This document shows, one piece after another, positions 23,001 through 35,559 of a DNA stretch of 64,000 bases. The stretch is from Mrakia gelida (lineage: Eukaryota; Basidiomycota; Tremellomycetes; Cystofilobasidiales; Mrakiaceae), in NCBI GenBank assembly GCA_024345305.1, contig BRON01000003.1, positions 558,001-622,000 of the forward strand. Direction: 5' to 3'. Every line of letters starts with the position of its first letter. Position 1 is the first letter of the stretch. The translations under genes were made by a program, and so were the position numbers. The notes beneath the pieces are model-generated. The model made no database searches. It was not told the DNA's origin and saw nothing but the letters and a program-made list of their open reading frames with translations.

Positions 23001-24997
23001 GTGGTGAGTTCTGACGTTTCCTCGTGGATAACGAGCTTCCTTTCGACGGTGGGAGCGAACTGAGCGATGACGGCTGGTTGAGGTGATGGTGGTTGGAAGG
23101 GTCTGAGGAAGACGCAGCGAGGAAGGACGGAAGTCAGCGGTTATGAACAACCAAACAAAACGGAAAGAGCGGGAACGAGACCCACCTCTCAACGATGAGG
23201 GATCCTCTCAGCTCTTCGACCCAGGTCTTCAACGTAGCCCTAGAAGCGAAAGAAAAAAGAAAAAGGTGTCAGCAACATGCCAATCGAAGATCCAAAGCGC
23301 TAACGAACTCACTCGTCGTTGAATTGAATCACCCAGGACTTCTCGAATCCAAGGTCGCGTTCGTCCTTGGACCGAACTCCAGCCCTCTTCCCTCCCCTCT
23401 CGTCCTGCTCTCCGAACCCAACTCCCAGCACCAAACCCTTCCCTCCTGCACCCGTCGTCACATCAAGCAAGCTGACACCCGTTCCAGCGACCAGCGGCAT
23501 CCTCCCTTCCTCGACGGCACTCTTCCAGTCGTCCTTGAAGATGTGCAAAGCGGCTCCTCCTCTCGTCGTAGGTTGACCTCCAGTCGCGCTCGGAACCGTA
23601 TCCTTCCAAGCCGTCAAGACGATGACTCGCTTCTTCCAGGCCTCCTCCTTGCCCTTCTTCTTCGAACCGAAGAGACTCGGATGGTGGTTCGCGGAGCTTC
23701 CTGCTGGACCGGTGGGAGGAGGTTGAGGCTTCTTGTTGATGGGAGCGGCGAGGACGAGCCACTGGTTGAACGTCTGTCGAGCGGCGGGGTACTTGGGTAG
23801 AGGAGAGGGCATGGAAGAGGTAGGGTTGCGAGAGGAAGCCGTCGAAGTCGAGGTGATGGAGGAAGCGGTGTTGGCTCTCGACTGCGTTGAGGAGGGGAGG
23901 GTCGACGCGCTGGGGATGGAGGAGAGGGTCGAGATGGTTTGAGATGGAGTGATTTCGGACCCCGGGTGAGTGGGAGAACCGTAGGAGGAGAGATCCGAGG
24001 AGGTGGAGGAGGAAACGACGACGAAGGGAGAAAGAGGAGTCGAGTCCGACGCGTGATCCCAAGGACGAGGTGCGAGTTTGGGAGCCGAGGTTCGAAGAGG
24101 ATTCTTGACGACTGCCGCTGGAGGAGGTGGAGGAGGAGCTACCGTAGCGGCTGCCTCGGTTGAAGTTCGATTTGCCTCGTCCTCCCACATCAAAGGCTTC
24201 GAGAGTCCCGAAGGTCTCGACTCCTTGGACCTCGAGAACAACCCTCCTCCGCTCCCGCTGGACGACGACGAGCTTTTCCCCATTCCGAAGAACGAAGACG
24301 GCCTCTTGGTTGGAGCGGTGTTGGCGGTAGAAGGTGGTTCGTCGAAGGTGGGAGGGAAGTGGTCGGAGGCGAGGAGTTGTTGTCGTTGAAGACCCGCTGC
24401 AGTCGAGGGTTCGTACGCTGCCGACGAAAAGTTGGCCTTCTCGTAAGGGTTCGGCTCTCGAGCTGGCGAGGTCTCTCGTCTCCCGAAGGATCTCCCATCG
24501 TCTACGAGGTCTGATCTCAACGAGAGTCCCTCGAAGTGATCCTGAGGCAAGCTCAACCCTCCTCCTCTCCCTCCTCTTCCTCCTCCTCCCGACGAGGACG
24601 CTCCTCCCTCAGGCTTCCCGAGTCCGGTTCCGAGATGGAGGAGCGAGGAGTTGGACGACGAGGAGGAGGAAGAGGGAAACATGTAGTCGGTTTGAGGAGG
24701 AGTGAGGAGGGAACGGTCCGGTGAGGATTCTGGGGAGGTAGGATGAAGGTGGTTTGGAGTGGAGTTGGAAGTCGAGTCGCCTCTTCGAAGACCTGAGTCT
24801 GAGGACGATACGGAGGAGGATGAACCGTTTGAAGGACCTTGGGTTGAAGCCGTTCGTCGGAGGGATGATTTGGGAGGAGGGGAGCGGTGTTGCGGAGGTT
24901 CTGTCGTTGCGAGGAAGGTCTGAAGGTCGAGGGACGGGGAGGGCGAGGAGAAGTCGAGGGTCAGTCGCTTGGACCTCAAAGTCGAGAGGAACGACAT
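20072..24997 (-). CDS. Large scaffold with two PH-like modules and a coiled coil
   Basis: A protein of about 1,450 residues. After a Ser-rich N-terminus of about 400 residues (MSFLSTLRSKRLTLDFSS), a first PH-like module runs from QTFNQWLVLAAPINKK through WKKRVIVLTAWKD and ALHIFKDD to KSWVIQFNDE and TLKTWVEELRGSLI. A second has the same order: LRASLLPIAVLATHVHKK, YWKGRIIVLTSFQ, YGCLHLFKTEG, KRWIIQLGDEITLRAWVTEI. Each ends in the PH signature of a Trp in the C-terminal helix. The C-terminal half is disordered, with a short leucine heptad (RLVEENQRLRNELALVAEN) near 20600-20670 and a Pro-rich tail ending PASPQNED. PH modules bind phosphoinositides or proteins, so a role at the plasma membrane or cortex is likely. 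No catalytic domain. Introns cluster around the PH modules. Confidence 0.78.
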
Positions 24998-25931
24998 CTC
25001 GAGTGTCGCTCAGAAGTTGAACGACGAGGGAGGAGGGGGTGAAGGGCTCCGGGGAAGATTTGCAGATCTGGGGGAGGGAGATGAATTGGGGGGGGAAGAG
25101 AGGGGAGAAGGCAGAGGAAGAGAGGAGGGAAGTGACCTCGCGGCACCCTCCGTTGAAGCTCTTCCCGTCCTGAGTCCCTCCCTCAGGGAGAGGAACAAGG
25201 AACGAAGAACCCTATTCATGATCTGCCGACTTCCCAACTTTCATGTCGGCAGCCGTCATGCCACCCAAGATGGGAGGCTCATAGGCAAGGTCGAAGTTGA
25301 AAAAAGAAAGGAGGGGGACGAGAGCGAACGAGCTCAACGGTTTCGAGCGAAGGAAGGTCGAGCTCACCATCTTCTTCTTTCAAGTCAGACGCGCGTCTAT
25401 GCCTGCTGGGGAGGGACTCGGGTCCTGATCGAGAGTTTGAGCGAAGGTCCTGAGCGAGCTCGAGGGCGGTGGGCTGGAATCCTTGCAAGCGCGAAGAAGC
25501 AGCGGCGGAGGAGGAGGTGATGGGTGAGGGAAGGAAGGAAGGCCGAGCGGGCGAGGGGGGAGGAGGGAGGGCAAGGAAGCAATCAAAGAGGTCGTCTGCC
25601 GAACAGGGGAAGCGTCTTTCTTCTTGTCGAGCGTTGGTGGTTTGAAGGAGAGAGATCAGAGCTCGCTCTCGCTCTCTCCTGTTCTCTGTCTCTCTTTTTT
25701 TCGTTCAAAAGAGATCTACAGACAGGGCAAGAGGGTGCCCCGGTGTTTTTCTCTCCTTCGGGTAGAAAAAAACAGCCCAACTTGCGATCAAACCGATCCA
25801 ACCGTGCCTCCTTAGCTCGCGTTTTACGGGGCGTTCAAAGGGAGAAAGGGAATTTTCCTTCACCTTCAACTCCGACTGGTCGTCTCGCAGAAGACGAAAA
25901 ATGTCCCGAAGGACGCCGAGCTCAACCAGGA
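24998..25931. other. Intergenic region, promoter of PH gene
   Basis: About 930 bases upstream of the PH-scaffold gene and downstream of the palmitoyltransferase gene, both on the minus strand. The left part is rich in GGAGG/GAGGG on the plus strand; a T-run lies at about 25693. No conserved frame, RNA gene or repeat is visible. Confidence 0.45.
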
Positions 25932-28019
25932 TCATGTAGATATCGACCGAGTGTCCCATCCCTTCCCTCTCCCTCCGTCGCGTTCTGCTTTCACTCGACC
26001 CTCCTCCTCGTCGCTCTCCTCTTCCTCCTCGTCCCCGAACCGCTGATGATCGTCAACTTCCCCCCATCGATCCTGTTCAGCTCGTTCCCTCTCGCGTAAC
26101 CTGTCCAACGAGTGAGGATCCTCTCCCAGACGGATCACCCTCGTTCGCTCCCTCAGCCTCGAGACTGTGGAAGGATCCGTCTCGAACGCGAGTCCTCCAG
26201 CACCGACGGGCGAAGGAATGAGAAACCACACGTTGAAGGAAGGCGCGACTCCGGGAGCTAGCGAAAGCAGGTTCCTCTTCCAGCCTAAGGGGTTATATGA
26301 GATCGAGAGAGAGAGGACCAAAGAGTCAGCGAAGATCGCGCGGAACAGCGGAGAGAAAGCGAAGGGAGGGTGGGGGAGCAAAGCGAGGGGAACCCTTGTT
26401 TTCTGCCCAGCCTCTTCTATGCAGAAAATCGAGTGAGCAGCAAAAAGAGGGTAGAGAGAGATATAACGTACCCAGATCCCAGACGTTGATGTTGGACAGC
26501 CCAGCGTTCCTTCGTTCCGATCGAGTGAGGAGATGGTCCGGTCTCCAACGTATCGACGCTGTGAGAGTTGGCGAGGGAGGAAGAGCGAGGGAGGGAGGGT
26601 TCCTGGTAGAGATGATGGATTCGAGGGTAGTTTCGTTGTGCCTGGAGAGGAAGAGACGAGAAGATGAGCAACGCAGGATGCAAATCGAAGAATGACGGGG
26701 TTGAAACGAGCGAGACGAAACGAAACGAGAGGGAGGGAGAACGAACATGGCCAGCCACCAGTGGTAGAGACAGAATCCTCCTATCGAGAGAGTGAAGGCG
26801 AAACCCATGATGAGGAGGATGAGGTGGGAGACGGGGGTGAAGTCGACTTCGGTCTGAAGACAAGAAGGTGAAAACGAGACGCGATCAGTTCGACGCGTCG
26901 AGCTTTCGAAACGAGGGAGCGAGAGACGAACCATGGCGTCGCTCTCGTCAAAGAAAGCCCATACGGTTCGGAACGCTTCGACGCCGACGAGGAGAGAATA
27001 GAGCGAGGTGTAGGTGAGGAAGAGGAGGAAGGAACGGTAGTTCTTCTGGCCGATGCTGGGAGAAGATAAAACGGCGAGAGGGATTAGTGCGAGAGAAAAG
27101 GAGGTCGAGCTTTGGTTTGAGACTCACCAGGTTCCGAGCCAGAGGCAGTGATGATCCATCTTGAGGATACAGCGATGACAGGCCGAGCAGTGATGGCAGC
27201 TGAGCGAGAAACGGACACAGACGCGTCGTCAAACAAGATCGAAGTCAGCGTCGCTTCTTCCTTCACACGAGGACACAGAATCATCTCACCGATCAGGTTT
27301 CGCCACATTACACTTCCTACAGAACCTGATACCTCCAGTAGTACTCTTCGCCATCACCCTACCTCCCAACCCATCGTCCTCGACCTCTCGGCCTCCCTCC
27401 TCCCCGCTCAACAACCCCTCTCTCACTCCTCCCCTTCCTGACCTTCGTCCCTCTCCAGCCAGCATCTCCATCATCCCCATCCCATCTTCCTCATCTCCAG
27501 GGCCAGCTCTGATGTCCTCCTCCAACGGGCTGCCAGGAGGAGTCAACCAGGCGGAGAGGTACGACCACAAGGTCATCCCGAGCAGAAAGTGGTACGAAAC
27601 GACCTGATAGAGAGCGTGGAGAGGTCGACCGCGTTGGGAGTAGGTAGCATGGTAGCAGAGGAGGTAGACGAAGGGGATGTAGGGGTAGAGGACGAGGGCG
27701 AAGACGACTGCGGACAATGAGAGGGACGGGGTCAGCGAAGGAAGAGTGTGACGAGTCGATTGACGAGGAGGATCCACAGAAGATGGGCGTGAGGCTCAAG
27801 ACCTTCCTCCAAGTTGGACGAGAGGATTGTTGAGTTTTGAAAGAAGAGCCGAGACCATACGATGCTGGAGTGATGGGTGGTAGAGGAGCGTAGCTGGTGA
27901 GAGGAGTGAGATGAAGAGGGAAGGAAGGGGATCGTGTCAGCTCGACGTTTCCCTTCGATGGATCTCTGAGCGAGATGGACGACGACGTACAAACTTGCAG
28001 GCCGTTCCTGAGGGGGCAT
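25932..28019 (-). CDS. DHHC palmitoyltransferase, Pfa3-like
   Basis: An integral membrane enzyme that S-acylates cysteines of target proteins. The spliced zinc/catalytic core reads GIRFCRKCNVAKPDR then CHHCSACHRCILKMDHHCLW, so the DHHC Cys and the surrounding zinc cysteines are intact, followed by LGTC and IGQKNYRSFLLFL. Two membrane helices lie before the core (SLTPIFFVFALVLYPYIPF and VSYHFLLGMTLWSYL) and two after it (HLILLIMGFAFTLSIGGFCL and the preceding one). The TTxE motif is present as HNETTLESI, and the PaCCT-like motif as NVWDLGWKRNLLSLAPG after splicing. The tail is acidic and charged. The ATG at 28019 gives a short N-terminus before the first helix; it was chosen because a GTACG donor and an AG acceptor then join in frame. 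About six introns. The subfamily (Pfa3/Pfa4) is inferred only. Confidence 0.88.
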
Positions 28020-28428
28020 GGGGTATTTGAGAACGAGAAGGGTATATAGAAGCGAAGACTGAGCTCTTTTGGGTCGATGGCGTTTGAGGAGAGGGGAGGA
28101 GAGGAAGGAAGGAAGGAAAACGTCGAAGCTCACCTTCCTTCCCTTCGCTGCCTCGTCTTGCCGGGCCCGATCGATTTCGGCGAGAGTCCTACCTTTGATG
28201 AGCTTTCCGACCCCTGGCTATGACTGCCTGAGTCTGAATATCCAGAAGACCCTCTTCAAACTTTCCCTTTTCTCCAGGTAGAACTGTCAACTGCGAGACT
28301 GCTGCTCCTCCCCTCCCGCCCGTTCACTTCGCGTCGGACTCCCGCTGTCAAAGATTCGAACCTGATTGATAACTGATAGATAAGCAAGCAAAATATGCAC
28401 TCCCTGCTACTCCTCCTCTTCGCCCTCC
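28020..28428. other. Spacer between Dicer-like and palmitoyltransferase genes
   Basis: About 410 bases; both neighbours are on the minus strand. It holds the Dicer 3' end and the palmitoyltransferase promoter or leader. A possible TATA-like tatata lies at about 28040. No frame or RNA gene recognised. Confidence 0.4.
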
Positions 28429-31400
28429 TCAGTCCTTGTTCTTCGCGGCCTTCCCACTCCCGTTCCAAACACAATCGCAGAGCTTGTCGAGAAGTCCTGG
28501 TTCCGCTTCGATGGCGTTGAGAGCGAACTCGGAAGCTCGTCGAGAGGAGAACGTCGGCGTTTGTTCGACGGCCCATCCGAGGCAGTTTCCGTGGACCATC
28601 ACTGTGGAAAGAGAGGGAAGGAAGGAAGACGAGGTCAGCGAGGGAGAGGGAGAGGGAGGAGACGAGGTCAAGAGGCGATGGACTCACCCTCGGTCTTCGC
28701 GAGAGCTGGAGCACGGAGGGAAGAGGTAAGAGTTTTGACGATCTCGAACTTCATGCAGCGCTGGAAAGGATGAGGAGGCGAGAAGGGGAGAAGAACGTCA
28801 GAGTCGAACGAGACACGTCGAAGTCGCGAAGGGAAAGGCGACTCACTCGAGCTTGAAGGATCTCGGTGAGCATCTTGGATGGGTCTGAGAGGTTTGTTGG
28901 GACGGCGAGGAAGAGCGTCAGTAATTGGCTCGGCGACCAGAAGACGGGCGAGCGAAGGAGACGGGGAGTCGAGACGAAGACTCACGTCCAGCGAGCGATC
29001 CCAGTCCTCGAATGTACTTGTCCATCCAAGGTCGTTGAACGTTGTTGTGGAAGTCCTCGACCGACTTCCACTGAAGTCCACTATCGACGAGAATCGCAGC
29101 GTAAACGGCCTCGACGATGTCTCCGAGGAGCTGTGAACGAAAACGAAAGGGACGCGTCGGGGCAAGGTCAGCACGCGTCTGACAAGCCAGCGTTTCGACC
29201 AAGCGCGACCCAAGACGAGAGCGAAACGCTTATGCGTACCTTAGGAGAATCAATCTCAGCCCAATACTGTCCAGGATCTCGACCTTCCGACTTGGCGAGC
29301 TCCTCCTCCTTCTCCTTCGCTCGCTTGATTCGAGGGACGTATTCAGTGATGGCTCGTTGCATGAGAGGGTTGTCGAAGACGGCGAAGTCTTGGAGACCGA
29401 GATGGACACAGAGTGAGGCTGTGGTGTGGTTGTTGATCATGGCGGACTGAAAGAACGAAAGAGGGAGGTAAAGAGTCAGCGAGAGAACGCGACGACGGAG
29501 AGAGGGAGATTCGAGCTCGCCTTCATGTGCGTCAGGGGACCAGGACCGAGAGAGGGGAACTTCGAGGTCGCGTACTTGACGGAGACTGGAGAAGGGAGAG
29601 AGAGTCGATGTCAGCGTCGATTTGAACAAGGGAGAGACGAGCGACGAAGTCGAGACGACGAAGACGAAAACCCACGAAGATCGACGATGGAATCTCCAAA
29701 GAACTCGAGTCGCTGGAAATGGATGTGGTTCGGGCCAGTGACCGTCTGAAGAGGGCGTTCGGAGGAATCAGTCAGCTTCGGACGTGATCGAGAGGAGCGA
29801 AACGAGGTGAACGAACCAAAGCTTGACAAAGCAAAGCCTCGTTATTGAACTTGTACTTGAGGATTCGTTGGATCTGAGGGAGGCTGCCCCTAAGCTGACC
29901 CGAGAATCCATTCATCAGGGTGGGAGTTTTGACTCGCTGAGAATCCAGCACCAAAGGAGAAGCTCGAGTCAGCGAGTGCGTCGAAGAGGGAACGTCGCGT
30001 CCATCATCATCGAAACTCACCTTCGCCATCTCGGACCAGTTGTTGATGTAAGGAACTCGAATAGTGAGAGTCTTGCAAGTCCTGTACGCAGACTCGATTC
30101 CTCCAGCATCGAACGCAGCTCCGATGACAGCTTCCACGACGTCGGCTTTGGTCTGGCGAAAGACGACCGACACGAATGAAGAAAAGGATCAGCTCGGCTC
30201 GAGCTCACGAAAGAGAAAGAGAGAAGGAGAACGAGCTCACCTTGTCTCCGATATCCTGAAACTTGAGTTCTCGATCGGTGGGCATGATGGCTGGTCTCGA
30301 GACGGAGAGGTTGTGAGGGTACCAAGTCTTGACGGAGAAGTCTCGAGCGTGAATGTAGTGAGGAAGACCGCTGTCGACGCAGTTTTGGGTGAGGGATCCG
30401 TTGGCGATGATGATCTTCCTGGCGTCGTGGAGAAGATGCTCGTTGTCTCCTGGTCGAACGACGAAGCTGAGAGAGAACGAAGGGAAGACGAGACGCGTTT
30501 CAGCGGGAGTCGCAACGAGGGAAGGGAAACGAAGGCGAAGACTCGTACAGGTAGGTCGTAGCGATGTACTTGAGAGCAGAGTCACCTAGTAACAGGAAAC
30601 GAAGAGAAGCGGTGATCAGCAAGGAGAGAGGGAAACGCGAGAAAAGAGGAAGAACGAGACGAACCGATGTACTCGAGTCGTTCGTAATCCGCCTCTCCAC
30701 CCGTCGACGGAGCCGTGAGAGCCTGAGTGAGCCTCTTCTCCTCGAGAGACTGGTTGAAGAGCGTCCGGTTGAGTTCCTTGACGAGAAGAACCTGCTCGAG
30801 CCGATTCGTGATCGAGGGGATGTAGAGCGACGAGAGGAAGGTGCTGTTCGACGCGACGACGAAACACAACGACGATCAGCGACTCGAAGCGACGCTCGAT
30901 CCAACGAGGGGAAGGGAGTCGAACGAACCTAGCGGCGATGGTCGACCGTTGGGAGAGCTCAGGAATCATGTCTGCGAAAGAGGGAGGGAGGGGAGGGTTC
31001 AGCTTCGAGCTCGCGAAGAACGAGTTCGAACGAGATAGTGAACTCACACTTTTGATCGTGCACCTTGTTCGCCGTCGGTTCGGTAGGCTTATCTACCTTC
31101 CTGATATGACCCAACACTCCCGGGATCTTCCTAATCTCCAACAACGGCTGCCCATCGTTCGTCAGACCCATGAACTGAGTCGTCGTCGACTTGACGAACT
31201 CCAGCAGACTCGCGCATCCTGCTTCTCGCTGCGACCAAACACCAACAAAACTGAGTCAGTGAGACGTTCCCGAGCGGCACAAGAGGAGTGATTTGGGGCT
31301 CGTACGACTCACAGGACTATCATCAGGATGCGAATGAGGGTTCAAATCCCTCCTGACCCTCAACACCTCACTCCTCCTCGAGAATTCCGACTTCCCCGTG

Positions 31401-34400
31401 GCCATCGCGTCCTCAGCCTGCTTCTCCAACACCTCCGGATCGTTGAACTCCCAGCCTACGAACGTCTCCGTCACACACGCGCTCATTTCCTTCCAGTCCA
31501 GCATCTCTCGATCCGCCTTCGGCTTCGTCTCCTTCTCCTCCTTCGACGACGACCGCCGCTGCTGGTAAGCGTCGAACCACTCGAGATTCACGGGAGCGAG
31601 GTACCAAGGCCCTTCTCCAAGGGTTCCATCGGCGTTGTCGACGTAGACCATGGGACGGTTGACGACTGCTCGGATGAGGGTGAGCGAGTAGGCTTTGATG
31701 GCTTCGATTTCGTCGTTCGGTAGAGGGAGAGCGTCGAAGTTGGTGAAGGTGACGGTGGAGAGTTCTTCGTGGAAGTAGAGGTTGATCCCTGGGTTGAGGA
31801 CGGGGAGAGGGAGACGAGTGAACATGAGGAGAGGGCGAGGAGTGGTGTATTCCGTGGGAGGGGGAGTCGACGCGTCGACGGCTGGTGTTGGTGCTGCTTC
31901 GGGTGCTGGAGTTGGAGAGGCTGAGGCTGATGCGGAAGGAGTCTCTCCGTCGACGGCCATGGGAGTGAGAGCTGGGTCTTGATCTTGATCGGTAGTGGGA
32001 GGGGGAACGACGACGACGACGGGAGGAGGTTTGACGAGAACGGCTGGGAAGGTGATGAGCGTCGGGTAGAGCTTGAGATCCTTGCACTCGATGCACTTCG
32101 TCCACAGATCCGGCACCTTCGCTCGATAGGGAGTGATCCCCAAGCAAGCTGAGGCCTTCGTCTGACGAGCGAGCTCCTCCTCGTCGACGACAGGGTTGAA
32201 GTCGTCGTCGATCTCTCCACACTTCCAGAGGACGTACACCAACTTCAACGCTGCCTCCTGCTTCCCTTCCACCCTCGTTCCCTCTCCAGTGGCGGACTTC
32301 ATGTCCTCCGGTACGGGCGACTCGACAGGCAAGGTGATCTCGCATTTGAGCAGGTCGTCCGGCGACAGAGGCGTTCCCTCCTTCTCGACGAGAGGGACGT
32401 ACTGGAACGAAGCGGCAGGATGGCGTTTCCGGACGTGGGGTCGATGAAGCGAGACGATGTAGCTGAGGAGGATGTTGGGAGCTTGTTCTTTGGTGACGGG
32501 AGGGCAGACTTCTGAGTCCTTTCGATGAGGTTTGGGTTTGAGAGCTTCCGGAGGAGCTTGGATGACGGGAGGTTTGATCTTCTTGCCCTTGCTGTTGGTG
32601 AGTTGGGGTTGGAAGTCGATCCTGGGTCGTTTGCTGGCCATCGTCGGAGGATCATCTCGAGCAGGCCCCCTCTTGCTGCCGACGTCGGACATGCTTGAAG
32701 AGGACTGGAGATTGGACAACGACGACGACGACGGGAAGCTGTTGGATCCGGTTCCGGAGGGTCGAGCGAACGACGAGTTCTGAGAGGAGCTTGAGTCTCG
32801 ACGAAGTGGGATCGGGATGGTCGCTCGAGGAGCTGAGGGTGGTGGTGATGGTGGTGGTGGAAGGTAATCCTGCGAGGAAGACGGAGAGAGAGAAGAGTCA
32901 GTTCGAGATCGAACGCGAAGGCGAGGACGCGTCAAGAACCCGGACTCACTCGAGACGAAGTAGCTTGAGGAGGACGTTCGGTCGAAGGAGTAGCGACCTG
33001 AGAGTGAAAGGACGATGGTCAAAGTCAGTTTTCGCCTCTTCTTTAGTCGTTCAAACGAAAACGCGACTTACTCGAGAAGACTGCGACGAGCTTCCCATCG
33101 ACTCCCTCGGCGACTCTCGAGACGAGGACATTCGGTCGGCTTCGAAGGCAGCAGAAGGCTATTCATGTCAACCAAGCAGCGAGCAAGGTCAGCAAGGGCT
33201 GAGGTCGAGCGACACGATTCGAGAAGAACGACGAAGGAAGAAACTCACCCTCGACCGATCCCTCGATTCACTCCTCCTCGAATCCACCTCCATCCTCGAC
33301 GGCTCCTCTCTTCTCGACGGCTCTCGGCGATCTCGATCGTCCCTGCCAGAGTAGGAACCAGCAGCGCTCGACCGATCCTGAGAGGGTGGTCGCTGATGAG
33401 GCACAAGCGAAACCAAAGCAAGAACGTCAGTCTCCCGAGTTCTCGCCTCGCGTTGCAAGATTGAGAAACCGACTCACTCGTCGATCCCTAGACTCCTCCT
33501 CTCTCGACGGTCGAGATGGAGGAGCCGCCGACGCCGATGCCGACGAAATCGAGGGAGGAGGACCGTTTCGGGAGGAAGAAGGAGGAGGGAGGTCGAAGTT
33601 GGGCTGAGGAGCAAGAGGTGGTGGTTGATCTCTTCGATCGAAATCACGACTGGGAGCTCGGTCGTATCTCGTCGATGCCGGAGGCGGGGGTTGGGAAGGA
33701 TAGGACTGCACACGCGAAGGGAACGTCAGTCAGCGAAACCGAACGCGTCGAATCGAATCGAAACGAAAGAATGCAAACGAGGAACTTGAAACTCACTCGA
33801 CTGTCATACCGATCATCCCGTCCCAACGAAGGCTGTTGCTGCTGCTGTTGATACGACGACGAAGGGTAGTCCTCCCTCCTCGCTCCCGATCCCGATCCGT
33901 AAGCGTCTCGCGACGACGACGAAGGAGGGGGGTACTCCTCTCCTCTCCTCGACGACGGAGGAGGAAGGGGAGGAGCAGGTTCCTGCCAAACCGACACCGA
34001 CGCTGAGGAAGGTCGTCCGTACGAGTCCATCGGAGGAGCTGAGCGAGCGTAAGGGTCTCGATCCCCTCCGGAGCGACCTCGGTCGTCGTAGCGAGGGTCG
34101 TAGGACGACGAAGAAGGACCTCCTCCTCGGTAGTCCTGCGGCGGTGGTGGTGGTGCTGGGTAGTCTGACCTCGAAGCTGGGTAGGAGGCGGAAGAAGCTG
34201 GTGGTGGTGGTGGTCTGGAGGAGTAGTACGGATCGTCCTGAGGGTACCTGCTCGACGACGACGGAGGTCCTCCTCGGGAGTCGACGTAGTCCCTCCCTCC
34301 TCCTCCTCGAGCGTAAAGGTCCGAAGATGATGGTGGTGGTGGAGCTGAATCGTAGGAGTTCCTCGGACGACCTCCTGGAGGTGAGTAGTCCCTTCTCGGT

Positions 34401-35140
34401 GCGAGCGATGAAGACGAAGGAGGAGGAGGTCGAGCTGGAGATCTTGACCTTCTCGCGTAGGACGACGATGACGAGTTGGAGACCTGACGAGGTGGGGGTG
34501 AGCGAGCTCGAAGAGGTTGGGATTGAGGTTGAGAGGAGCGAGAGTCATAGTTCGACGACGAGGAGGGAGGAGGAGGACCTCGAGGTGGTGGGGATCTCGG
34601 TCTCGCCGGACCATCGAAGTTGGGTCTCGGAGGTGATCTGGACCTTCCTCTTGCTGGTGGTTGCTGCTGAGGTCGACGATCCGAGTAGTCGTCGTAGCGA
34701 GACTGCTGCTGCTGTTGTCGAAGAGGTGAACGCTCTCTCTCCCTGCCTCGTCCTCCTTCCCCTGCGACTGAAGCTGTAGCGAACCGAGCTCGTTCCCTTC
34801 CGTCTCCTACTGAGCCGTAGTCCCTTCCTCCTCCTCCTGATGATGCGTACGGGGCTGGTGGTGGTGGACCTCTTCTGTCGTAAGGGTCTGAGTTGTAACG
34901 AGGGTCTCGTTCTGCTTGCTGAGCTCGAAGGCGAAAGTAGTCTTCGTGACTGAGCGTAGGTCCAGCTTCCACAGCTCCGCCCTGAGAGGGGTACTGATAC
35001 TGAGATTGCTGCCGCTGCTGCTGCTGAGGTGGGTACTGAGGAGGATATGAAGAAGGTGGTGGTGCTGAGGAGTTTGAGGAGGGAGGAGCGTTGAAGAGAC
35101 CGGTGATTCTCGAGAGGAGGGAAGGAGGAGGATTCGACAT
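28429..35140 (-). CDS. Dicer-like ribonuclease III lacking a helicase domain
   Basis: Dicer cuts long dsRNA into small interfering RNAs. About 19 in-frame exons give a protein near 1,700 residues. Residues 1 to about 740 are disordered and rich in Pro, Ser, Arg, Tyr and Gln (RS, RDY and poly-Gln tracts). Then come a Dicer dimerisation domain (ILLSYIVSLHRPHVRKRHP ... LKLVYVLWKCGEIDDDFNP, about 745-860), a platform domain (LLMFTRLPLPVLNPGINLYF, about 1010-1110) and IPELSQ...YIPSITNRLEQV. RNase IIIa has YERLEYIGDSALK and TKADVVEAVIGAAF. RNase IIIb has FQRLEFFGDSIVDL and LLGDIVEAVYAAILVDSG. A C-terminal dsRNA-binding domain (CMKFEIVKTL ... ASEFALNAIE) follows. All four acidic residues of both active sites are present. 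No DEAD/DECH helicase precedes them, and a canonical PAZ is not evident. The N-terminal exons splice in phase, so a separate upstream gene is unlikely. Confidence 0.9.
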
Positions 35141-35559
35141 CGCTCGTCGAGAAGCTTTTTGAGAGGGGGTCGCGCGATGGAAGAGGGAAACGCTGAAGGT
35201 AGTGCGGAGGAAAGGGGGTGTCTCTCTCTCGCTCGAGAAGATCCGAGGCGGAGGAAAGAAGGGGAAGGAGGAGGGGGTCTTGGTAAGGGAAAGAAGGGAG
35301 GGAGGAAGCGACGTCGAGCTTTCGAGCTTTCCTCACGCAGCGAGGGTCGAAGCAAACGGATGAGATTGTTTCATTCGAGCTAGCTATAGTACGACAAAGG
35401 GTTTGGAGAGAAGCGAGAGAGAAACACGTCCTGTATATAAAAAAGGAGGGGACCAGAGCGAATAAAAAGCATACGGAAGGAGGCAAGGGAGGGAGAGAGG
35501 GTCCTGCGAGTTTTGGATTGATTGATGAGAGATGGACGTGGTAGGGAGTAGGAGTTGGT
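35141..35559. other. Spacer upstream of the Dicer-like gene
   Basis: About 420 bases between the Dicer-like start and the PRPP synthetase stop (both minus). It probably carries the Dicer promoter and leader. An AT-rich tatataaaaaa stretch at about 35434-35446 lies toward the PRPP synthetase 3' end. Nothing else seen. Confidence 0.4.

Noticed and set aside
34144..34779. Plus-strand open frame inside the Dicer-like gene
   Set aside because: It is the antisense of Ser/Pro/Arg repeats; long stop-free antisense frames are expected there.
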